A stretch of DNA of 64,000 bases, taken from assembly GCF_028610625.1 (NCBI RefSeq), contig NZ_JAQQWU010000012.1:1-64000 (forward strand). Direction: 5' to 3'. Below are positions 25,269-34,197 of this stretch, one piece after another (positions within the stretch are counted from its first letter, which is position 1; each line of letters opens with the position of its first letter). The notes under the pieces are model-generated. The model saw only the letters and a list, made by a program, of their open reading frames with translations, was not told the origin of the DNA and ran no database searches. The position numbers and the translations under genes are program-made. Source of the stretch: Guptibacillus spartinae. Its GTDB lineage: Bacteria > Bacillota > Bacilli > Bacillales > Guptibacillaceae.

Positions 25269-25970
25269 CTACTCTTCCCCCTCTACTTCTTTGGTGGAAT
25301 AAAACTCCTTCTTTAAATAAATCTTTTCAATCAGTGCATCCTCCCCGCCATTATCCGTGCCATAAATTGTAACGTCTGAAAAGCCATCGATCAGATAAAG
25401 CGTGACGGGCGTTTCAAATGGATTCGAACCTTTCCGGAGTTCTTCTACTTCAAACCCCATACTAGCAAGCAACAGGCGATTGTCTTTCAAGTATTGCAAT
25501 CCTTCTGGAAAATACGTCATTTCAGTAGCGATATTGTCCTTAAACACGACTTCTCCGTTCTCAAAGTTCATTTTCAATGGTTCTTCTGCGTCTTCTTCAA
25601 TCCGCTTCGGAAATTGAGAAACAAATTCTTCACGTGGCAACCCAAGTAAGGATCTCGCATCAACTATGAGTTCAATCGAAGCAGGATCAAAATCAATCTC
25701 TTCTTCCATTTGTGCTTCTTCTTTTTTTACTTCTTCCGGTACTTCATCTTCATCTCGCTCTGCCTGCTTGGTTGTCTCATTACTACGATCGCTCGTTTCA
25801 TTAGTAGAAGAGCTGACAAAAGCAGGTACCCCCCATACAATGATGTATAAAAGAAGCCAGAATGCCGCAAATATAGCCGCTCTTTTTCTTGAAGCTGTCA
25901 CAAAGGGCTTAACTAAATTAGCCGCCATTAATAAGAAAGCGAGGATAACCACTACTTTCAAAAAATCCAT
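25269..25970 (-). CDS. Membrane-anchored protein of unknown function
   Basis: 233 residues: two N-terminal hydrophobic segments (about 4-20 and 32-52), a low-complexity acidic linker (about 55-95, rich in E/D/K/T) and a folded C-terminal domain of about 140 residues (DARSLLGLPREEFVSQFP, then PVTLYLIDGFSDVTIYG). I do not recognise the family; the layout suggests a surface-exposed domain on a flexible stalk. ATG behind GAGGTGAAAATA is preferred over a GTG inside the ribosome site. Confidence 0.65.
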   Translation of the reverse strand: MDFLKVVVILAFLLMAANLVKPFVTASRKRAAIFAAFWLLLYIIVWGVPAFVSSSTNETSDRSNETTKQAERDEDEVPEEVKKEEAQMEEEIDFDPASIELIVDARSLLGLPREEFVSQFPKRIEEDAEEPLKMNFENGEVVFKDNIATEMTYFPEGLQYLKDNRLLLASMGFEVEELRKGSNPFETPVTLYLIDGFSDVTIYGTDNGGEDALIEKIYLKKEFYSTKEVEGEE

Positions 25971-26128
25971 TATTTTCACCTCACTATTTACTATAGAACC
26001 TAATGCTTCTGAAGTACAAGCCTTTCCTCAGTAAGGTATTCTTTTTTAATCAATGCATGTTGAAAAGAAGGAAATCGCTTCCAACTATCTAACTACAAGA
26101 GTAGTCTTATCAAAAAAGGAGGGTTATG

Positions 26129-26713
26129 ATGAAAGGCGATCGCTACGTCAATTTAACCGTAAAAAACTATCAATCTGTTCGCAGCATATTTCAAACCGGC
26201 GACCTTCTTCTTTGTAGTGGCTCATATCCAGTTAGTAGGATTATTCAAAACGTTTCAAATTCCAAATTCAGTCATGTGGCGCTGGTATTCCACTGGATGG
26301 ACCGCATTATGTTACTAGAAAGTGTCGAAAGCTATGGGGTACGAATTGTGCCTGTTTCTCATTATTTCAGCGATTACCGTAATTCGGGTCAACCCTATAA
26401 AGGAAAACTCTATCTAGCGAGACATTCTCAAATGAAAAGCTTAGATGATATAAAACGAAATGCAATGTTACAGAGAGGGGCAGATTTAACCGGGAAATTC
26501 TATGATATTGAGGAAATCCTTAAAATCCTTGCTAGTGTTGTGATTGATGATTTGGAATCAATCCCGAATGATCGATACATTTGTTCTGAGTTTATCCAAG
26601 AATGCTATCAAAAAGCAGGACTTTGTTTCCCTGACGATGGGCGTGGATTCATTTATCCAGAACATATTGCAAGCGATCCCGCAGTCCGTCCTCTTTATGA
26701 ATTGGTTCCGTGA
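26129..26713 (+). CDS. Permuted papain-like (NlpC/P60 superfamily, YiiX/YebB-type) protein
   Basis: 194 residues with features of permuted NlpC/P60-like hydrolases: GDLLLCSGS near the start, catalytic-type histidine in SKFSHVALVF (about 50-59) and cysteine in DRYICSEFIQ (about 151-160). No signal peptide. Relatives are thiol hydrolases or transferases acting on lipids, amides or peptidoglycan; the substrate is unknown. Two adjacent ATGs follow AAGGAGGGTT; the second has better spacing. The next gene is a peptidoglycan hydrolase. Confidence 0.75.
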   Translation: MKGDRYVNLTVKNYQSVRSIFQTGDLLLCSGSYPVSRIIQNVSNSKFSHVALVFHWMDRIMLLESVESYGVRIVPVSHYFSDYRNSGQPYKGKLYLARHSQMKSLDDIKRNAMLQRGADLTGKFYDIEEILKILASVVIDDLESIPNDRYICSEFIQECYQKAGLCFPDDGRGFIYPEHIASDPAVRPLYELVP

Positions 26714-26814
26714 CACCCATTTCCTCTAAATTCCTTCCATTTCAAGAGATTGTCCAAACAAAATAAACTGAGATAAATATACTAGTATTATCCAAATGTA
26801 ATGGAGGGAAGATC

Positions 26815-28185
26815 ATGACTTTAGTCGTCATTGATCCCGGACACGGCGGTTCAGATCCAGGGGCTACGTATAAAAGTTTTCAAGAGAAAAATTTTAACCT
26901 TGCCATTTCTCAAATGGTACATGACCGTCTTTTGTCAAAGTATCTAGTTGATGTTGTGTTAACGAGAGAAACGGATAAAACGGTGGAGCTCAAGAAAAGA
27001 ACTGACCTTGCGAATGCGATAAAAGCCGATTTCTTTCTCAGCATTCATAACAACGCCTCTGGGGGAAGCGGATTCGAAACTTTTATCTATAATGGTCAGG
27101 TCCCTAACGAAACGATTCAACTACAAACGACGATTCATAATAAAATTGCGAATGACATCTTGAAGAAATACACTATCTTAGATCGAGGTAAGAAACGAGC
27201 GAACTTCTTTGTATTACGTGAAACGAAAATGAATGCATTGCTCATTGAAGTTTTGTTTGTTGATAATGATCAAGACCTTATGCTTCTGAAAAATCCTTCT
27301 TTTATTATGGATATCTCGACGGTTATTGCAGATGCTACCGCACTAGCCTTAAAACTTCCTGTAAAGTCTCAACCAATTGAGGATACACTGTATAAAGTTA
27401 TTGCAGGATCGTTTCAAGATCAAGAAAATGCAGAACAGCACTTGAGTAAACTGATTCAAAAAGGGTTTGGTGGCTTCATTTCTTCAACAGTGGTCGACAA
27501 GAAGACATTCTATCGTGTTCAAGTAGGCGCTTTCCGTGAAAAAAACAATGCCGAAGATCTAGTGGAAAAATTAAAAAGAGCAGGGTTTGATTCCTTCATT
27601 CTCGTCGAAGGAGAATCACCATCACCTTCTAAACCTGATAAAGGTTATCCTATTCAGGGAAACGCTATTTTAACAGCCAAGCAAATGGATGCATATACAA
27701 GATCAATTAACCCAGGTGCACCAGATTTAGCTGTATTGTACCTGTCGCAAGGTAAAAAGTATAACATCCGAGGCGACATTGCTTATGCGCAGGCACTTCA
27801 TGAAACAAACTTTTTCCGTTTTACAGGCGACGTTAAAGCTGAGCAAAATAACTTTGCAGGTATTGGCGCTACAGGAGGAGGAGCTCGTGGGGCATCTTTC
27901 CCCAATGAGTCGACTGGTGTTCTAGCTCACCTTCAACACCTTCATGCCTATACATCAACAGCACCGATCCCGGCATTTGATCAAAAGGTGGACCCCCGCT
28001 TCGACCTCGTCACGAGAGGCTCTGCCACAACCTGGCAGGCCTTGAATGGAAAATGGGCAGTGCCTGGAACGACCTATGGTCAACTTATTCTCGGACTGTA
28101 CAAAAACATTCTTGAAGCAGCTTTAAAAGAAATCGAAAAAGAACGAAGCAAGTTAAAGAATACGATCGAAAACCTGGAAATTTAA
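26815..28185 (+). CDS. Bifunctional N-acetylmuramoyl-L-alanine amidase / glucosaminidase with SPOR domain
   Basis: 456 residues, no signal peptide. Residues 1-180 are an Amidase_3 zinc domain (VVIDPGHGGSDPGA, then FLSIHNNASG and LIEVLFVDN, giving the His/Glu/His ligands and catalytic Glu). Residues about 193-265 are a SPOR peptidoglycan-binding domain (YKVIAGSFQDQENAEQHL, YRVQVGAFREKNNAEDL). Residues about 285-440 resemble the glucosaminidase domain (GDIAYAQALHETNFFRF, NNFAGIGATG). The first two parts match sporulation amidases such as CwlC, which act in mother-cell lysis without a signal peptide; the C-terminal domain is extra. Confidence 0.88.
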   Translation: MTLVVIDPGHGGSDPGATYKSFQEKNFNLAISQMVHDRLLSKYLVDVVLTRETDKTVELKKRTDLANAIKADFFLSIHNNASGGSGFETFIYNGQVPNETIQLQTTIHNKIANDILKKYTILDRGKKRANFFVLRETKMNALLIEVLFVDNDQDLMLLKNPSFIMDISTVIADATALALKLPVKSQPIEDTLYKVIAGSFQDQENAEQHLSKLIQKGFGGFISSTVVDKKTFYRVQVGAFREKNNAEDLVEKLKRAGFDSFILVEGESPSPSKPDKGYPIQGNAILTAKQMDAYTRSINPGAPDLAVLYLSQGKKYNIRGDIAYAQALHETNFFRFTGDVKAEQNNFAGIGATGGGARGASFPNESTGVLAHLQHLHAYTSTAPIPAFDQKVDPRFDLVTRGSATTWQALNGKWAVPGTTYGQLILGLYKNILEAALKEIEKERSKLKNTIENLEI

Positions 28186-28198
28186 TGGTCAAAAGAAG

Positions 28199-28226
28199 GA
28201 GCGTTCCCTCGTCGGAACGCTCTTTT
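28199..28226. terminator. Terminator after the wall hydrolase
   Basis: Perfect 9-bp stem GAGCGTTCC/GGAACGCTC followed by TTTTACC; lies between convergent genes. Confidence 0.8.
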
Positions 28227-28959
28227 ACCTGCTATTTTTATATGTTGAAAGAGCTGCCTGAACATGAGGATGATAAGTTGTTTTTATGTAATCGGTACCA
28301 GATGATACCCATCTTAGCGCAGTTTCAGGTCTAACACCAGTTATCATGATATTCACTCCAAGCAGGTTGAGCGCGCCGCACAGCTTAGAAATCATTTCGG
28401 TGAAATCGTCATTTAAAGTCGTAATGGAAGATAAGTCCATAATGAGCGTATTGACTTTCATATCTGCTACTTTCTGAAGCCCAATATCAATGAGGTAGTG
28501 AAATCCTACTTCTTCTACAACCGGTTGAATCGGTAATAGCCCAAGCTGATCCATCAGTGGAATGACATTGACTGCCATATCCTCCATACGATCAATCAAC
28601 TCTTCTTGCTTTTTATAAACATGTGTCATATCTCGAAATTCTACCATTGCTCCATACATTTTGTTTGAATCGATTAATACTTTTGTTTGAACGGTCAAAT
28701 ACATATTGAATTCGCCCCAGTTATAAGGCATCGCTTCAATAAAAAATTCTTCTCCCGTTTGAACCGTTCGCTCCACATGGCGCACTTCTTCCGGGGCTAA
28801 AGGAAAGATATCATAAACACTCTCACCAAGAACCTCGCTTCGCTTCACTTTCAAAATATGCTCTCCTATTTCATTAATCTGGATGACGCGATGATCCAGA
28901 TCAATCGCGAGAACGCCACATGTTAAATGATCCATGATATGATCCTGCAATTTACTCAA
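28225..28959 (-). CDS. PAS-STAS domain protein (RsbR-like)
   Basis: 244 residues: an N-terminal PAS domain (about 8-115, GVLAIDLDHRVIQINEIGEHIL) and a C-terminal STAS domain (about 130-240) with TLIMDLSSITTLNDDFTEMI, where RsbR-type proteins carry phosphorylatable Ser/Thr residues. Such proteins form stressosomes or signal to sigma-B. The flavin-binding GxNCRFLQ motif of the blue-light sensor YtvA is absent, so the PAS ligand is unknown. No rsb genes are nearby. Confidence 0.85.
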   Translation of the reverse strand: MSKLQDHIMDHLTCGVLAIDLDHRVIQINEIGEHILKVKRSEVLGESVYDIFPLAPEEVRHVERTVQTGEEFFIEAMPYNWGEFNMYLTVQTKVLIDSNKMYGAMVEFRDMTHVYKKQEELIDRMEDMAVNVIPLMDQLGLLPIQPVVEEVGFHYLIDIGLQKVADMKVNTLIMDLSSITTLNDDFTEMISKLCGALNLLGVNIMITGVRPETALRWVSSGTDYIKTTYHPHVQAALSTYKNSR

Positions 28960-29196
28960 TTCATCACTCCTATTAATTTCATATTAATTTCGATAAGGAG
29001 AGGACAGCTACACCATATATGAGTGCATCCACTAAATGGTCTTTGTTCAGCAAAGAGCCTATTCTTGCAAATTTTATTCTAAACTATTATTTCTACATGT
29101 AATGGCATATCCCTGTTTGTTCTTATGAAACATTTTTTCATATTACTTAAAAAGTAGCTTTTGCAGGACTAAAAAACTGCCGTAAGGACCGTTTTC

Positions 29197-29793
29197 TTAA
29201 TCCCACGCAAAGCGCTGTTCTTTCCACGGATCTCCATACATGTGATAGCCATTTCGTTCCCAAAAACCCTGCTGGTTTTCAGAGCGAAATTTAATAGCTC
29301 GGATCCATTTAGCACTTTTCCAAAAATACAAATGTGGGATGACTAACCTTACCGGATATCCATGCTCTGGTGTTAACTCTTCTCCGTTATGTTTAAGAGC
29401 AAGAAGACTTGTTTCTCTGAGAAAATCTTCGAGCGGAAGGTTTGTTGACCACCCTTCTTCCGCTTCAATCATAACGTATTTTGCTTCCTTGCGAAGACCA
29501 ACATGTTCTACAATGGTGCGCGTAGAAATCCCTTGCCATTCATTATCAAATTTGGACCAACCTGTTACACAGTGAATGTCATTTCTATGTGATGTTACAG
29601 GTAAAGCAAGTAGCTCTTCAAACGATAAAACGGTCGGCCGTTCCACTAAACCACCGATTCTTAGATCCCAATTAGATAAATCTTTCTCATAATAAGGCAC
29701 GTTCCCAACGTGAAGCACCGGCCATCCTTTTGTAACACGCTGATTCGGAGGCGTTCGATCACTGTTTTGTTCCTTTTCTTTACCAAAGTACAT
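29197..29793 (-). CDS. yuiH: Molybdopterin-dependent oxidoreductase (YuiH-like)
   Basis: 198 residues of the sulfite-oxidase fold, catalytic domain only. The molybdenum-ligating cysteine is C75 in HCVTGWSKF. Other family marks are ELLALPV, YVMIEAEEGWSTNLPL and EHGYPVRLVIPHLYFWKSAKW. No heme or dimerisation domain and no Tat signal, so it appears cytoplasmic. The substrate is unknown; relatives include MsrP. Mo supply would come from modAB upstream in this window. Confidence 0.9.
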   Translation of the reverse strand: MYFGKEKEQNSDRTPPNQRVTKGWPVLHVGNVPYYEKDLSNWDLRIGGLVERPTVLSFEELLALPVTSHRNDIHCVTGWSKFDNEWQGISTRTIVEHVGLRKEAKYVMIEAEEGWSTNLPLEDFLRETSLLALKHNGEELTPEHGYPVRLVIPHLYFWKSAKWIRAIKFRSENQQGFWERNGYHMYGDPWKEQRFAWD

Positions 29794-29851
29794 ACTGAAC
29801 CTCTTTTCAACTTTTCCTATAGTGTAACAGACTAATTGTGCTGTAATCGAA

Positions 29852-29883
29852 AAAAAACACGAAGATTGCTCTCCGTGTTTTTC
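29852..29883. terminator. Terminator of yuiF
   Basis: Stem AAAAACACG/CGTGTTTTT with a 12-nt loop, A-rich on the left, so U-tailed for the minus-strand antiporter transcript. Confidence 0.75.
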
Positions 29884-29886
29884 TAC

Positions 29887-31209
29887 TTAAAAAATCATTG
29901 CGGCGATCCAGCCGAATAAGATGAGTGGAATATTATAGTGTAAAAATGTTGGCACCACCGTATCCCATATGTGATTATGTTGACCGTCTGCATTTAGGCC
30001 TGACGTTGGTCCAAGCGTACTATCAGATGCAGGAGAACCAGCATCACCGAGAGCTGCAGCTGTTCCAACGAGTGCAATCGTGGCCATTGGGCTAAATCCA
30101 AGCTCCATGGCGAGCGGCACGTAAATAGCTGCGATGATCGGAATTGTGGAAAACGATGAGCCGATTCCCATCGTGATAAAAAGTCCGACGATTAACATTA
30201 AAAGAGCAGCTAATGCTTTATTGTCTCCAATTAATCCAGATGCCTGTGTTACGAGAGCTTCGACCTCTCCAGTTTGTCTTAGCACCTCTGCAAAACCATT
30301 TGCAGCAAGCATGACAAATCCAATGAACGCCATCATTTTCATACCGTCTGTTAAAACTGCCTCAGACTCAGACAAGCGAATACTTCTAGTTACATAAAGA
30401 ACAATAATACCAGACAATGCACCAAGAATCATAGACTCCGTTGGAATTTGAACGGCTAACGTAACGAGAACAGAGATTCCGGCAAAAATAATCGATCGTT
30501 TTGAATAGGTATGCGTTTCAGGCGTATCTTCCTGTGCGATGGACAGTTGTTTATAAGTCCTTGGCTTGCGGTACGAAATAAACACAGCAATCAGAAGACC
30601 TACAACAAGCCCAGCTGTTGGTAGAAGCATCGCAGTTGGAATTTGAGATAGTTTAATTTCTAATCCGCTATCCGCCATGTTGGACTGAAGAATTTCATGG
30701 AATATTTTTCCGAACCCTGCAGGCAAGAGAATATATGGCGCAGTTAAACCAAAAGTGAGTACTGCTGCAACAGCTCTTCGATCAAGCCCAAGCTCATTTA
30801 ACACTTGAAGAATTGGTGGAATTAAGATTGGAATGAACGCAATGTGTACAGGCACAAGATTTTGTGAGAAACATGAAATTAATAGAATAATAAACAGAAT
30901 AAGTACTTTAGCGAGCCCTTTCTTTCGATCGCCTCCCTGACGGTTAACGAGCTTTAGCGCACGCTCCACGATTAATTCAGGTAGACCAGTGCGAGTAAGA
31001 CCCACCGCAAAGCTTCCAAGTAAGGCATAGCTTAACGCAACGGTAGCTCCGCCTCCAAGTCCTGAACTAAACGCATTGATGGTATCATCAAGTGACAAGC
31101 CTCCAAGAAGACCACCAGCAATCGCACCGATGACAAGAGCAACAACGACATGTATACGAAATAGGCTAAGCCCTAGCATAATTAAAACAGCAAGAATAAC
31201 GGCATTCAT
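29887..31209 (-). CDS. yuiF: Na+/H+ antiporter family transporter (YuiF-like)
   Basis: 440 residues, about eleven to twelve membrane helices, matching the NhaC-like/YuiF family ([21 protein letters not shown], and the conserved late motif [25 protein letters not shown], shown as [15 protein letters not shown]). The family includes Na+/H+ antiporters and amino-acid permeases, so the substrate is open. The ATG behind GAAAGGTTGTTACCA is chosen; the longer frame lacks a ribosome site. Expressed alone, with a terminator downstream and yuiD divergent. Confidence 0.88.
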   Translation of the reverse strand: MNAVILAVLIMLGLSLFRIHVVVALVIGAIAGGLLGGLSLDDTINAFSSGLGGGATVALSYALLGSFAVGLTRTGLPELIVERALKLVNRQGGDRKKGLAKVLILFIILLISCFSQNLVPVHIAFIPILIPPILQVLNELGLDRRAVAAVLTFGLTAPYILLPAGFGKIFHEILQSNMADSGLEIKLSQIPTAMLLPTAGLVVGLLIAVFISYRKPRTYKQLSIAQEDTPETHTYSKRSIIFAGISVLVTLAVQIPTESMILGALSGIIVLYVTRSIRLSESEAVLTDGMKMMAFIGFVMLAANGFAEVLRQTGEVEALVTQASGLIGDNKALAALLMLIVGLFITMGIGSSFSTIPIIAAIYVPLAMELGFSPMATIALVGTAAALGDAGSPASDSTLGPTSGLNADGQHNHIWDTVVPTFLHYNIPLILFGWIAAMIF

Positions 31210-31549
31210 TGGTAACAACCTTTCAGTAAATCCTTTAGTTTGGTAAATCACTAATAAGTTAACACGAAAGAGTTATTGTGTCAATGGAAGAGGTTGGCGT
31301 TTTAATGCAGGCGTTAGAGATAAAGACCAAATACAGCCGAATATGGTATAATTGACTGATCATTTACATCGGTTTTCCTTTCAACTTACTAGGGAAGCAC
31401 GTTGGCAGATCTCACTAAATACACTCCAAATTGTGGTTCATTTAAGTAGTGAATCCACGCACCTACTTCAACGATTCGTTCGATTTAACATCTATTTCTT
31501 CGGGTACACCATTCATAGGAACGATGTAGAAAGGAAGATGTTTTCACTC
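31210..31549. other. Divergent yuiF/yuiD intergenic region with long yuiD leader
   Basis: An extended -10 promoter (TGGTATAAT ending 31352) lies about 200 bp before the yuiD start, predicting a long untranslated leader. The leader contains a bulged hairpin (GTGGTTCA/TGAATCCAC, about 31432-31456). An in-frame upstream extension of yuiD exists but looks non-coding. Confidence 0.45.
31344..31352 (+). promoter_or_regulatory. Extended -10 promoter of yuiD
   Basis: TGGTATAAT, a perfect -10 with the TGn extension; no good -35 is needed or seen. Confidence 0.5.
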
Positions 31550-32032
31550 ATGGATATTTTGTTAAACTTCCCACTCTGGGCTGCGTTATTCGGCGTTGTG
31601 TTTGCGCAGTTCTTAAAAGTACCGATTTATTTTATTGCAACCAAACAAATCAATTGGTCCCTGTTTAACGCTACAGGAGGAATGCCTAGCTCTCACTCAG
31701 CGGCCACAACTTCTTTAGCAACTGGTGTCGCACTGGAAACAGGCCTTGATTCACCTATTTTTGCAGTTGCAGCCATGTTCAGCATTATCGTGATGTTTGA
31801 TTCAACAGGTGTTCGTAGGCAAACGGGTGAGCAAGCGATTGTTCTAAATCAACTAGTGATGAACTTTAATCGATTTGTATCTGAAGCAAAAAATTGGCAG
31901 CAGAAGCAAGAGCGAGAGAAGATCGAAGAACTAAAAGAACTTCTTGGTCACAAACCCATTGAAGTTCTAGTAGGTGGCTTGCTTGGCATTATCTCAACCT
32001 TACTTCTCTATTATGCCTTTCAAATAGCTTAG
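31550..32032 (+). CDS. yuiD: Divergent PAP2 family protein (YuiD, DUF212)
   Basis: 160 residues with several membrane helices and the DUF212 signature GGMPSSHSAATTSLATGVAL, a PAP2-like phosphate-binding motif, followed by MFDSTGVRRQTGEQA. Probably an integral membrane phosphatase-like protein of unknown substrate. Start at MDILLNFP is chosen because the conserved family begins there; an ATG four codons earlier sits directly on the GAAAGGAAG ribosome site. Confidence 0.9.
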   Translation: MDILLNFPLWAALFGVVFAQFLKVPIYFIATKQINWSLFNATGGMPSSHSAATTSLATGVALETGLDSPIFAVAAMFSIIVMFDSTGVRRQTGEQAIVLNQLVMNFNRFVSEAKNWQQKQEREKIEELKELLGHKPIEVLVGGLLGIISTLLLYYAFQIA

Positions 32033-32047
32033 AAAAGGAGGACTTCT

Positions 32048-32851
32048 ATGCGAATTGTTTCGTTATGTCCTAGCAATACAGAATTGTGTGCCTATCTTGG
32101 ATTAGCCGATCAGCTCGTCGGCGTTGATGACTTTTCAGACTGGCCAGAGCAAGTGACAAGCCTTCCTAAACTCGGTCCAGATCTTTCAATTAATTTGGAT
32201 CGTGTACAAGAATTGAAGCCTGATCTTATCCTCGCTTCTCTAAGCGTTCCTGGAATGGAGAAAAACATTGAAGGTCTTGATGAACTTGGATTGTCATACA
32301 CCATTTTAAATCCCAACTCGCTTGATGACATATGCGTCGACATTGTCACTCTTGGCGAGCTTACAAATAAGGCACATGAAGCCGCCTCACTTTCGAATCG
32401 TTTTAAGGATTTAATCCATCAGTACAAAGAAATCAGCAACCAAATTCCTAATAAACCAGAAGTTTATTGGGAGTGGTGGCCAAAACCGATCTTCACTCCT
32501 GGAAAATCAAACTGGTTAACCGAAATCAGCGAACTAGCCGGCGCAAAAAATGTGTTTCGAGACGTAGAGCTTGCTTCGGTGCAAACAGACTGGCCGGATG
32601 TTGTAAGCCGTAAACCAGATCACATTTGCCTTGCATGGGTTGGCGTACGCCATAACAAAGTAAATCCTAGCATCGTAAAAAAACGACCAGGCTGGGAGCA
32701 GATAGAAGATCGTCCCATCCATGTCCTTGAAGAATGGTTGTATTGTCGGCCATCGCCTCGCTTGCTAACCGGGCTTGTGAAGCTTGCTGCCATCCTTCAC
32801 CCTGACCACTATCCTTCTTTCGAAGGAGAAGACGCGTTTCTGCAGAAATAA
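32048..32851 (+). CDS. BtuF-like helical-backbone substrate-binding protein without signal peptide
   Basis: 267 residues with the cobalamin/siderophore-binding fold (MRIVSLCPSNTELCAYLGL, then LGPDLSINLDRVQELKPDLILA). This is typical of BtuF-type proteins that serve ABC importers, yet no signal peptide or lipobox is present, so the product should stay in the cytoplasm. Cytoplasmic BtuF-like proteins are known in Bacillus but their role is unclear; tetrapyrrole or cobalamin binding is a guess. GGAGG lies just upstream and the gene follows yuiD by 15 bp, probably co-transcribed. Confidence 0.82.
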   Translation: MRIVSLCPSNTELCAYLGLADQLVGVDDFSDWPEQVTSLPKLGPDLSINLDRVQELKPDLILASLSVPGMEKNIEGLDELGLSYTILNPNSLDDICVDIVTLGELTNKAHEAASLSNRFKDLIHQYKEISNQIPNKPEVYWEWWPKPIFTPGKSNWLTEISELAGAKNVFRDVELASVQTDWPDVVSRKPDHICLAWVGVRHNKVNPSIVKKRPGWEQIEDRPIHVLEEWLYCRPSPRLLTGLVKLAAILHPDHYPSFEGEDAFLQK

Positions 32852-32880
32852 GGTCGGAGAATCATCTCTCCGACCTTTTT
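32850..32880. terminator. Terminator after the BtuF-like gene
   Basis: Perfect stem AAGGTCGGAGA/TCTCCGACCTT with a 4-nt loop followed by TTT. Confidence 0.9.
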
Positions 32881-32888
32881 GCTGTGAC

Positions 32889-33488
32889 TTATTCTTTTTC
32901 GCTTATGAACTCCTGCCTAAACACCTGCATGGATTCTTCTTCATTCATATTTTGCAACATTTCCTCTGATAATCTACCCTTTCCTTTTTGAATAAGATAG
33001 ACATCCAATGTTTTCTTGCCCCATTCTGTGTAAACATCTTGAACGGTGTCGTAATAAAGATCAATCCGATCTCCAATAATGGCACTTCCTGTATCAGCAA
33101 CGACACCAAACCCGTATTCAGGAATAAAAAGAACACTTCCAATCGGGAAAACGGACGTATCAGCAGCAATAGTTGAATAAAGATCACGCTTCACCTTTAC
33201 GCCTGAATAAGTAATCCCATAAGCAGGATGATCAGGTGTTTTTCCAGTTGACTCTTCTCCCGCAGTATAACCAGTGGCTGTTACCGTGTGAACAGGATAC
33301 TGAGACCAATCCCGAGACGTCGCAAGCGTCATTCGATCCTCTTCACTTAGGACGGCCTGCTCAGGAAACAGCCACTTTGTCACATCATTAACTGATAAAC
33401 CCGATAGTAATAAATAGGTTGATAGCAAAGCTGCTGCAAAAAGTCCCGTAAAAACGACCCCTTTTGCGATCAGCAGAATCACTCGCAC
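32889..33488 (-). CDS. yuiC: 3D-domain cell-wall protein (YuiC)
   Basis: 199 residues: an N-terminal membrane anchor (about 5-30) and a C-terminal 3D domain, a double-psi barrel related to MltA lytic transglycosylases and Sps proteins. The three aspartates are in [17 protein letters not shown] and DRIDLYY. It probably cleaves or binds peptidoglycan glycan strands at the cell surface. The GTG start lies 8 nt after AGAGGAG; the upstream ATG would place the ribosome site inside the gene. Confidence 0.9.
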   Translation of the reverse strand: MRVILLIAKGVVFTGLFAAALLSTYLLLSGLSVNDVTKWLFPEQAVLSEEDRMTLATSRDWSQYPVHTVTATGYTAGEESTGKTPDHPAYGITYSGVKVKRDLYSTIAADTSVFPIGSVLFIPEYGFGVVADTGSAIIGDRIDLYYDTVQDVYTEWGKKTLDVYLIQKGKGRLSEEMLQNMNEEESMQVFRQEFISEKE

Positions 33489-33562
33489 ATCTTCCACTCC
33501 TCTCATGGTCTATTCATTTCCAGAGAAGGGAAAAGCTATTCATTTCGGCATTTAGGACATGA

Positions 33563-33596
33563 AAAAAGCTTCTGCCAACAGTTGGCGAAGCTTTTA
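33563..33596 (-). terminator. Terminator of yuiB
   Basis: Nearly perfect stem AAAAGCTTC..GCCAAC/GTTGGC..GAAGCTTTT, followed on the minus strand by T residues; overlaps the yuiB stop codon. Confidence 0.85.
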
Positions 33597-33911
33597 AAAC
33601 ATTTGGTAACCTCTTACGCGAAGCATTCGGATTGCAACGCCAGCGAATACTGCTCCAACAAGACCAGCAGATAAGATAATCGCATCGGCACTTCCAAGAG
33701 AGAGAAGATCATTCCCTAACGCTTTAAAGGAAGAACCAGGTGACGAGAAATATTGAAAAAAGGGAACGTTATCAATAATCATGACAACGATTACAGGATA
33801 AGCAACCGCCATGATCCAAGTGGAACGAAGGAGCATGTTAAGCAGAAATCCAATCCCAAAGAACAGAACAATAAACAACAGCATCGAAATAATTAGCTGT
33901 GGAATAGCCAT
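33594..33911 (-). CDS. yuiB: YuiB-like membrane protein
   Basis: 105 residues with three hydrophobic segments (about 5-30, 32-48, 78-96), matching YuiB in length, topology and position next to yuiA and yuiC. Function unknown. Confidence 0.85.
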   Translation of the reverse strand: MAIPQLIISMLLFIVLFFGIGFLLNMLLRSTWIMAVAYPVIVVMIIDNVPFFQYFSSPGSSFKALGNDLLSLGSADAIILSAGLVGAVFAGVAIRMLRVRGYQMF

Positions 33912-33983
33912 CGTTTCACCCCCGAGTAATCATTGTTAGTTTACTGGATTGTCCCTTTATAGTCAATGAACGGAGAGTGAACA

Positions 33984-34141
33984 AAGAAAAGTGCAAGCGC
34001 CCGGTAGGTCCGACAAGCGCTGGAAGGCGTTCAATTGAACACGCCCTTTGTGTTCAACTGAAAGACTGAAGCGACTCGAGGACCTGGGCGCTGGAGCTAG
34101 ATCAAGAAAAGTGCAAGCGCCCGGTAGGTCCGACAAGCGCT
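33984..34141. repeat. Dispersed Bacillus-type repeat, two copies of a 38-bp block
   Basis: The block containing GTGCAAGCGCCCGGTAGGTC and then CGACAAGCGCT occurs at 33984-34021 and again exactly 120 bp later. Between the copies, GGACCTGGGCGCT near 34080 is an imperfect inverted partner of the first block. Similar intergenic repeats are common in many Bacillus genomes. It lies between yuiB and yuiA. Confidence 0.8.
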
Positions 34142-34163
34142 TGATGACTTTCTCATTCAAGGA

Positions 34164-34197
34164 CAAAAAGAAAAACTAAGCGCCAGGCGCTTAGTTT
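34164..34197 (-). terminator. Terminator of yuiA overlapping its stop codon
   Basis: Stem AACTAAGCGCC/GGCGCTTAGTT with a 1-nt loop, followed on the minus strand by TTTCTTTTTGTC. The yuiA TAA lies in the first arm. Confidence 0.8.

Noticed and set aside
31352-31549. N-terminal extension of yuiD by 66 residues.
   Set aside because: The extension begins at the promoter -10, lacks family similarity and has no ribosome site.
33984-34141. CRISPR-like repeat.
   Set aside because: Only two copies with 120-bp spacing and no cas genes; it is a dispersed repeat.
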